Shown here piece after piece: positions 16,597 through 22,492 of a stretch of DNA of 22,492 nt; position 1 is the stretch's first letter; each line of letters starts with the position of its first letter. Both the position numbers and the translations under genes were made by a program. Below the pieces are notes generated by a model, which saw nothing but the letters and a program-made list of their open reading frames with translations, did no database searches and was not told the origin of the DNA. Source of the DNA: Hyphomicrobiales bacterium (GTDB lineage: Bacteria; Pseudomonadota; Alphaproteobacteria; Rhizobiales; Xanthobacteraceae); NCBI GenBank assembly GCA_023266695.1, contig JAHFPO010000019.1, forward strand, positions 1-22,492, read 5' to 3'.

Positions 16597-16779
16597 ATGA
16601 AAGAGGACGACAATTCTCGCGCCCGGAAGGTAAAGCATGAGGCGCATACCGAACGGCTCGCCGTTGCCCTGCGCGCGAACCTCGCCCGCCGCAAGGAACA
16701 GACCCGCGCCCGCGCGAGAGGGGAACAAGTCGCGGCGGACAAGTCAGTCTCCGCTCGCGACCCGTCCGAGTTGACTTGA
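16597..16779 (+). CDS. Small basic protein of unknown function upstream of murA
   Basis: This encodes 60 residues, very rich in Arg, Lys, Ala and Glu (MKEDDNSRARKVKHEAHTER, then ALRANLARRKEQTRARARGE), probably one long helix. Small proteins of this composition are, as I recall, found just before murA in related genomes, often annotated as hypothetical. The frame is open further upstream to 16453, but that part runs into the repeat pair and its composition differs. The ATG at 16597 lacks a clear Shine-Dalgarno, which lowers confidence in the start. It lies 97 bases before murA in the same direction. Confidence 0.6.
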   Translation: MKEDDNSRARKVKHEAHTERLAVALRANLARRKEQTRARARGEQVAADKSVSARDPSELT

Positions 16780-16876
16780 ACGTTGGGTGGAGCCAACCGC
16801 CATCTTCTCGCCCCTACTCCTCGGCTAGAGGAAGACGATCGTCGCCACGCCAGCACGCACTCCGCAGGAGCATGAT

Positions 16877-18166
<1,290 letters not shown>

Positions 18167-18270
18167 CGTCTTCCCATTGTTCGCGGGAGAGCGAGGCATC
18201 GGCCTTGTTCCCAGCCTTGCGTAGATCTGTCGGCGCGGCTATCTCGCGCTGGCAAAACAAGGCATAGCCG

Positions 18271-18714
18271 ATGGCCCCGGACGTGAAAGGCCCGCTCAAG
18301 CTCGCGGCGCTCGACGCCGACGATCTTGCCGTGGTGTCCGCCCATCTCCAGGACGCCGTCGCCAAGGTCGGGGACATGGCCTATTTGCCGAAGGAGAAGC
18401 GCTTCGCCATGTTGGTCAATCGCTTCGATTGGACGGCGGTGGGGGAGGGGGCGGTGCTCCGCCGGCGGACCGGGATTCATTTCGAACGCGTGCTCATGGC
18501 GCGCACACGCGGCTTCAATCCCCATGATGGGGAGACGGTATTGAACCTGCTTACGGTCGAATTCGAGGAGCGTGATGTCCCTTCTGGCCTGGTGACGTTG
18601 TACTTCTCGGGCGACGCGGCGATCGAGCTTGAGGTCGAATGTCTCGAGATGGCGCTCGCCGATCTCGGGCCGGCGTGGCCCGCACGCCACCGGCCGCGGC
18701 ACGGCGCAACCTGA
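18271..18714 (+). CDS. DUF2948 family protein
   Basis: This encodes 147 residues. It matches the DUF2948 pattern: LKLAALDADDLAVVSAHLQD at the start, then VGDMAYLPKEKRFAMLVNRF, RRRTGIHFERVL in the middle, and IELEVECLEMALADLGPAW at the end. No function is known for the family; it is found almost only in alphaproteobacteria and usually between murA and hisD, as here. There is no signal peptide or membrane segment. The gap to murA is 104 bases with nothing recognisable in it; hisD starts 23 bases after its stop. Confidence 0.9.
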   Translation: MAPDVKGPLKLAALDADDLAVVSAHLQDAVAKVGDMAYLPKEKRFAMLVNRFDWTAVGEGAVLRRRTGIHFERVLMARTRGFNPHDGETVLNLLTVEFEERDVPSGLVTLYFSGDAAIELEVECLEMALADLGPAWPARHRPRHGAT

Positions 18715-18737
18715 CTGGAGCGAAAAAAGGGCAATCC

Positions 18738-20039
18738 ATGCCGATCCGGCTCTCGACGCGCGACACCGATTTCGGCGCACGCTTCGCCGCATTCCTTGCC
18801 ACCAAACGCGAGGCGGCGAAGGACGTCGAGGCGGCGGTGCGCACGATTCTTGAAGATGTCGCCGCGCGCGGCGACCGCGCCCTCGTCGAGCTCACTCGCC
18901 GCTTCGATCGGGTCGATCTCGACAAGATCGGAATGCGTGTCGAGCCACCCGAACTCGATGCGGCGCTCGGCTCGATCGAACCCGAGACCCGCGCTGCGCT
19001 CGAGTTCGCGAAAGAGCGCATCGAGGCCCATCACCGCCGCCAGCTTCCCGTGGACGAGCTTTATGTCGATGTGCTCGGCGTCGAGCTCGGCCATCGCTGG
19101 ACCGCGATCGAGGCGGCCGGGCTCTATGTGCCGGGCGGTACCGCCGCCTATCCCTCGACCGTGTTGATGAATGCGGTGCCGGCGAAGATCGCTGGCGTCG
19201 AGCGCCTGGTGATGACGGTGCCGGCGCCGGCGGGAAAGCTCGAGCTGGCGTTGGCGGCGGCGAAGCTCGCCGGCGTGACCGAGATTTACCGCGTCGGCGG
19301 AGCGCAGGCGATCGCCGCGCTCGCCTTCGGGACCGAGACGATCCCGGCGGTCGACAAGATCGTCGGGCCGGGCAACGCCTATGTGGCGGCGGCCAAGCGT
19401 CTCGTGTTCGGCCGCGTCGGCATCGACATGGTAGCGGGACCCTCCGAGGTGCTGGTGCTCGCGGACGCCAGCGCCAATCCCGAATGGATCGCGGCCGATC
19501 TCCTCGCCCAGGCCGAGCACGATCAAGCGGCGCAGCCGATCCTCGTTACCGATGACGACGAACTCGCCGATGCGGTTGAGCGCTCGCTCGCCCGCCAACT
19601 GCAGAGCCTGCCGCGCGTCGAAATCGCGGGCGCGAGCTGGCGCGACTTCGGCGCCGTGATCCTGGTGCGCGATCTCGTCGAAGCGATTCCGCTGGTCGAC
19701 CGCGTTGCGCCCGAGCATCTCGAAATCCTCGCCACCGATGCCGAGCGCCTGTCGGCGCGCATCCGCAACGCCGGTGCGATTTTTCTGGGCGCGTACACAC
19801 CCGAGGCGATCGGCGACTATGTCGGCGGTACCAACCATGTCCTGCCGACGGCGCGCGCAGCGCGCTATACCTCCGGCCTCGGCGTGCTCGATTTCATGAA
19901 GCGCACTTCGATCCTGAAATGCGGGCCGGACCAGTTGCAAAAACTTGGCCCCGCCGCCATCGCGCTCGGTCAAGCGGAAGGGCTGGAAGCCCATGCCCGC
20001 TCCGTGCGACTGCGGCTCGATCGCGACTCGCCTCGTTGA
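18738..20039 (+). CDS. hisD: Histidinol dehydrogenase
   Basis: This encodes 433 residues, the normal HisD length. The enzyme oxidises L-histidinol in two NAD+-dependent steps to L-histidine, using a bound zinc ion. Family signatures are GLYVPGGTAAYPSTVLMN, VGGAQAIAALAFGTETIP, then DKIVGPGNAYVAAAKR, IDMVAGPSEVLVLAD, and the catalytic APEHLEI with the Glu-His pair. C-terminal GGTNHVLPTARAARYTSGL is also present. The ATG at 18738 is chosen: an upstream in-frame start at 18639 would overlap the DUF2948 gene and add an atypical leader. AAAGGG stands before the ATG. Its stop overlaps the next start by one base (TGATG). Confidence 0.98.
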   Translation: MPIRLSTRDTDFGARFAAFLATKREAAKDVEAAVRTILEDVAARGDRALVELTRRFDRVDLDKIGMRVEPPELDAALGSIEPETRAALEFAKERIEAHHRRQLPVDELYVDVLGVELGHRWTAIEAAGLYVPGGTAAYPSTVLMNAVPAKIAGVERLVMTVPAPAGKLELALAAAKLAGVTEIYRVGGAQAIAALAFGTETIPAVDKIVGPGNAYVAAAKRLVFGRVGIDMVAGPSEVLVLADASANPEWIAADLLAQAEHDQAAQPILVTDDDELADAVERSLARQLQSLPRVEIAGASWRDFGAVILVRDLVEAIPLVDRVAPEHLEILATDAERLSARIRNAGAIFLGAYTPEAIGDYVGGTNHVLPTARAARYTSGLGVLDFMKRTSILKCGPDQLQKLGPAAIALGQAEGLEAHARSVRLRLDRDSPR

Positions 20040-20527
20040 TGACTGCGAGCCAGGCCAATCCCACCCGTTGCCTCGTCGCCGTTGTTCTCGACGAAGCCTC
20101 GATCGGTCGCGCCCATCCCGACGTCGAGCACGAGCGCTCGATCGCGATCTACGATCTCATCGAGGACAATCGATTCGAACCCGTCGGCGACGACGGCGGG
20201 CCCTATGCGCTCAAGATCGCGCTCGCCGACCGCCGGCTCGTGTTCGAGGTGACTCGCGCCGACGGCGCGCCGGTGGTGACCCATCTCTTGTCGCTCACTC
20301 CGTTCCGGCGCGTCGTGAAGGACTACTTTCTCGTCTGCGAGAGCTATTACGCGGCGATTAAAATCGAATCACCGGATCGGATCGAGGCGCTCGACATGGG
20401 CCGGCGCGGTCTCCACAACGAGGGATCAGAGCTCTTGATCGAACGGCTGAAGGACAAGATCGACATCGATTTCGATACCGCGCGCCGCCTGTTTACCTTG
20501 ATCTGCGCGCTCCATTGGAAAGGCTGA
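20039..20527 (+). CDS. UPF0262 family protein
   Basis: This encodes 162 residues. It matches the UPF0262 family of alphaproteobacteria: LVAVVLDEASIGRAHPDVEHER, then IAIYDLIEDNRFEPVGDDGGPY, TPFRRVVKDYFLVCESYYAAI in the middle, and RRGLHNEGSELL near the end. The function is unknown; it is a soluble protein with no signal peptide. The ATG overlaps the hisD stop by one base, so translation is coupled. The phosphatase gene follows six bases after its stop. The consistent position between hisD and a low-molecular-weight phosphatase gene is the main recognised context. Confidence 0.92.
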   Translation: MTASQANPTRCLVAVVLDEASIGRAHPDVEHERSIAIYDLIEDNRFEPVGDDGGPYALKIALADRRLVFEVTRADGAPVVTHLLSLTPFRRVVKDYFLVCESYYAAIKIESPDRIEALDMGRRGLHNEGSELLIERLKDKIDIDFDTARRLFTLICALHWKG

Positions 20528-20533
20528 GCCGGC

Positions 20534-21001
20534 ATGGACGCGGCCGCGCGCGGGGTGAGGCCCCAGGCCGTGTTGTTTCTCTGCGGGCACAATCAAGTGC
20601 GCTCGCCGATTGCGGCCGCGCTCGCCAAGCGCCTGTTCGCCCAATCGCTCTATGTGGGCTCGGCCGGGGTCCGCAAAGGCGAAGCCGATCCCTTCGTCGC
20701 CGCGGTGATGGACGAGATCGGCATCGATTTGTCCCGCCACAAACCCCTTACCCTCGACGAGATCGAGGAATATGAAGGATTGAATTTCGATCTCATCATC
20801 AGCCTCTCGCCGGAAGCGCATCATAAGGCGCTCGAACTCACCCGCACGCTCGCGCTCGAGGTGGAATATTGGCCGACTCCGAATCCCATGGCCGTATCCG
20901 GCAACCGCGAACAGCGTCTCGATGCCTATCGCGCCGTGCGCGACCAGCTGGCGACCCGCATCAAGCAGCGCTTCGACTGGCGGCCCGTGGGGGCGGACTA
21001 G
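20534..21001 (+). CDS. Low-molecular-weight phosphotyrosine phosphatase family protein
   Basis: This encodes 155 residues. The P-loop is VLFLCGHNQVRSPIA, with Cys17 and Arg23 in the C-x5-R arrangement of LMW phosphatases and arsenate reductases. ...YVGSAGVRKGEADPF and DEIGIDLSRHKP follow the family pattern. The usual second loop cysteine is absent. At the place of the general-acid aspartate (normally x-P-D-P) the sequence reads WPTPNP, with Asn for Asp, which may reduce phosphatase activity. The stop codon TAG is formed by the first CTAG of repeat copy B, so the last residues may differ from the ancestral form. It is probably the end of the murA-hisD operon core; the substrate is unknown. Confidence 0.88.
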   Translation: MDAAARGVRPQAVLFLCGHNQVRSPIAAALAKRLFAQSLYVGSAGVRKGEADPFVAAVMDEIGIDLSRHKPLTLDEIEEYEGLNFDLIISLSPEAHHKALELTRTLALEVEYWPTPNPMAVSGNREQRLDAYRAVRDQLATRIKQRFDWRPVGAD

Positions 21002-21128
21002 GGCGTGATCCCGAAAAAGCCTGCCCCGGACCTGATCCGGGGTGGGAACCTGTTTTCGGATAAGATCACGCCCAAAATCAAAATGTTAGCGGAGCAGGCC
21101 GATTCAATTCGAACTGATCAGACTCTAG
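20998..21128 (+). repeat. 131-bp CTAG-ended palindromic repeat, copy B (MITE-like)
   Basis: This copy has the same length and the same internal extra hairpin (21024-21042, CCCCGGA-CCTGA-TCCGGGG) as copy A. Its left CTAG contains the stop of the phosphatase gene and its right CTAG abuts the decayed infA. It sits in the position of the infA 5' region and so may have caused or followed the loss of that gene. Confidence 0.92.
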
Positions 21129-21295
21129 AATCGCTGCGACGGCTGTTCACAATAGCGGTCGATTCGGATAGGTTTCGCCGCCAATCCAATCCAGGCGCAA
21201 GGTCCGGATGCCGAGTGCTCGCCGGCGACAAGGTGCTGATCGAGATGACATCCTACGACCTCACCAAAGGTCGTATCACTTATCGTTTCAAATGA
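21129..21295 (+). pseudogene. infA: Decayed translation initiation factor IF-1 gene
   Basis: The last 26 codons (21215-21292) read VLAGDKVLIEM, then TSYDLTKGRITYRFK, which is the C-terminus of IF-1. Upstream the resemblance becomes patchy: ESL..RLF at 21129 may match the EALPNAMF region, and CGCAAG at 21196-21201 may match the Met-Arg-Lys codons but lies one base out of frame with the tail. The normal 5' end with MAKEE is missing, and repeat copy B stands in its place. An open frame runs from a GTG at 21005 through the repeat into the IF-1 tail (96 residues), so a chimeric product is possible but cannot be a normal IF-1 (usually 72 residues). In relatives infA lies here, between the phosphatase gene and maf. 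As IF-1 is normally essential, an intact copy should exist elsewhere. Confidence 0.85.
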
Positions 21296-21342
21296 GCGAG
21301 CCTCGGTCCGAAGCGGGCGCGGGTTCGATGAGGTAACCGCCG

Positions 21343-21966
21343 ATGATGGGCCGGCCGAAACTCGTGCTTGCCTCCGGCTCGCCGCGCCGGCTTGCGCTGT
21401 TGAATCAGGCCGGGCTCGAGCCCGACTCGCTCGGACCGGTCGAGATCGACGAGAGCCCCGAGCGCGGTGAACTGCCGCGCACGCTCGCCGTCCGGCTGGC
21501 GCGCGAAAAGGCGCTCGCCTCGCGGCCGCGGGTACGCGGGCGCGAAGACATCAAGGGCGCCTATATCCTCGCCGCCGATACGGTCGTCGCGGTCGGCCGC
21601 CGCATCTTGCCGAAGCCGGAATTGCTCGACGAGGCGGCGTCCTGTCTGCGGCTATTGTCGGGTCGCACCCATCGGGTCTATTCCGGAATTTGCCTGATCA
21701 CGCCGGGCGACATCGAGCGCACCCGCCTGGTCGAGACGCGAGTCCGTTTCAAGCGGCTGTCGAACGAAGATCTCGAAAACTATCTCGCCTCGGGAGAATG
21801 GCGCGGCAAGGCCGGCGGTTATGCCATCCAGGGGCTGGCCGGCAGCTTCGTCACCAAGCTCGTCGGCTCCTATACGAGTGTCATGGGATTGCCGCTCTAC
21901 GAGACGACAACGATGCTCACCGGCGAAGGCTATCCGGTGCATTTCGGCTGGCTCAATCCGCCCTGA
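21343..21966 (+). CDS. maf: Maf family nucleotide pyrophosphatase
   Basis: This encodes 207 residues. Maf proteins hydrolyse non-canonical or selected nucleoside triphosphates to monophosphates and have been linked to septum formation. The signature motifs are visible: LVLASGSPRRLALL at the start, ILAADTVVAVGRRILPKP in the middle, RTHRVYSGI, and the late GGYAIQGLAGSF. The start may be ATG 21343 or the adjacent ATG 21346. It follows the infA remnant by 47 bases and precedes yacG by 20 bases. This matches the usual rhizobial order infA - maf - yacG, so its expression may depend on read-through or on a local promoter now that infA is broken. Confidence 0.96.
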   Translation: MMGRPKLVLASGSPRRLALLNQAGLEPDSLGPVEIDESPERGELPRTLAVRLAREKALASRPRVRGREDIKGAYILAADTVVAVGRRILPKPELLDEAASCLRLLSGRTHRVYSGICLITPGDIERTRLVETRVRFKRLSNEDLENYLASGEWRGKAGGYAIQGLAGSFVTKLVGSYTSVMGLPLYETTTMLTGEGYPVHFGWLNPP

Positions 21967-21986
21967 GGAGCGCAAGCGGGAAGCGC

Positions 21987-22217
21987 ATGGCCGAGATCGA
22001 ATCTTCGCGATCATTCACATCGGCGCGATGCCCGATTTGCGAGAAAGCGATGGCGGATCGATTCCGGCCGTTTTGCTCGAAGCGCTGCGCCGACGTCGAC
22101 CTCAATCGCTGGCTCTCGGGCGTTTATGCGATCCCGGTGAAGGAGGATGAGGACGAGGACGGGGAGAGGCCCGTCCATGATGCACCCGGCGTGGCCGACG
22201 AGCCGAACGGGCGTTGA
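21987..22217 (+). CDS. yacG: DNA gyrase inhibitor YacG (zinc-binding)
   Basis: This encodes 76 residues. It has the YacG zinc site with two cysteine pairs, Cys15-x2-Cys18 (RCPICEK) and Cys30-x3-Cys34 (FCSKRC), followed by ADVDLNRWLSGVYAIP, the conserved core of the family. In E. coli YacG binds GyrB and inhibits gyrase. The C-terminal 25 residues are acidic and low in complexity (EDEDEDGE). The ATG at 21987 is the natural start, 20 bases after the maf stop; GGAG at 21967-21970 is rather far upstream and GCGGGAAG is closer. It is the last protein gene before repeat copy C and tRNA-Phe. Confidence 0.95.
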   Translation: MAEIESSRSFTSARCPICEKAMADRFRPFCSKRCADVDLNRWLSGVYAIPVKEDEDEDGERPVHDAPGVADEPNGR

Positions 22218-22220
22218 GGC

Positions 22221-22327
22221 CTAGGGCGTGATCCCGAAAAGTGGGAACCGGTTTTCGGATAAGATCACGCCCAAAATCAAAATGTTAGCGGGGCAGGCCG
22301 GTTCAATTCGAACGGATCAGACTCTAG
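22221..22327 (+). repeat. 107-bp CTAG-ended palindromic repeat, copy C (MITE-like)
   Basis: It matches copies A and B from end to end but lacks 24 bases at the site where those copies carry the CCCCGGA...TCCGGGG hairpin. Here GATCCCGAAAAGTGGGAACC runs without a break. It starts three bases after the yacG stop and shows the basic palindrome: GTGATC with GATCAC, and CCGAAAA with TTTTCGG. Confidence 0.92.
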
Positions 22328-22416
22328 CTGCGCCTCGGGGCCTGTCTGGACAGGCCGGAATCGAATTCCTATAACCCGGCGCCCTCGATCGCCCGCCGTC
22401 AACAGCGGGATCAGGC

Positions 22417-22492
22417 GCCCAGGTAGCTCAGTTGGTAGAGCACGTGACTGAAAATCACGGTGTCGGCGGTTCAATTCCGTCCCTGGGCACCA
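22417..22492 (+). tRNA. tRNA-Phe (anticodon GAA)
   Basis: A full cloverleaf can be drawn. The acceptor stem is GCCCAGG/CCTGGGC, the D arm has AGCTCAGTTGGTAGAGC, and the anticodon stem CGTGA/TCACG has loop CTGAAAA (anticodon GAA). The T stem GGCGG/CCGTC has loop TTCAATT. The encoded ACCA ends exactly at the last base of the window. Its position after maf and yacG is the usual rhizobial order. Confidence 0.97.

Overview
The window is high-GC alphaproteobacterial DNA, most likely from the order Hyphomicrobiales (Rhizobiales) and near the Nitrobacteraceae/Xanthobacteraceae. Three things point there: the block murA - DUF2948 - hisD - UPF0262 - low-molecular-weight phosphatase - (infA) - maf - yacG - tRNA-Phe, which is a typical rhizobial gene order; a FixL-like sensor; and dispersed palindromic repeats of the kind that are abundant in these genomes. 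The assignment rests on recalled synteny and protein similarity, not on a database search.

Left part (1-4476). The end of a thiolase gene is followed after one base by a FadB-type hydratase/dehydrogenase, so this is a fatty-acid beta-oxidation operon. A small secreted protein of unknown function follows, then a 131-bp repeat (copy A). A minus-strand operon of three small membrane proteins comes next; the first-transcribed one is YggT-like.

Middle part (4477-14386). A two-subunit sodium:solute symporter (DUF4212 small subunit plus large subunit) ends in a strong intrinsic terminator. It is divergent from a LuxR-type response regulator. Convergent to the regulator is a 1173-residue hybrid kinase that itself begins with a sodium-symporter domain. 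The set resembles the CrbSR (MxtR/ErdR) acetate-response system. Divergent from the kinase are an unrecognised 212-residue protein and an unusual fusion of a DEDDh exonuclease, two CBS domains and a DUF294 nucleotidyltransferase-like domain. All of these genes may serve short-chain carboxylate uptake and its control, but the role of the fusion protein is open.

FixLJ remnant and tRNA-Thr (14387-16596). A soluble FixL-like kinase keeps the haem-ligand histidine and key arginine of the FixL oxygen sensor. Its partner fixJ is broken about 80 codons in, just before tRNA-Thr(GGU). A pair of inverted repeat units with CTAG ends lies on the other side of the tRNA.

Right part (16597-22492). The murA-to-yacG block runs on the plus strand to tRNA-Phe, which ends exactly at the window edge. 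At the position where infA is expected there is a CTAG-ended repeat (copy B) followed by a decayed infA: the last 26 codons are intact and the upstream part is degraded. Copy C lies between yacG and tRNA-Phe. The repeat copies begin and end with CTAG, have imperfect terminal inverted repeats and supply the stop codons of two neighbouring genes, which suggests a MITE-like element.
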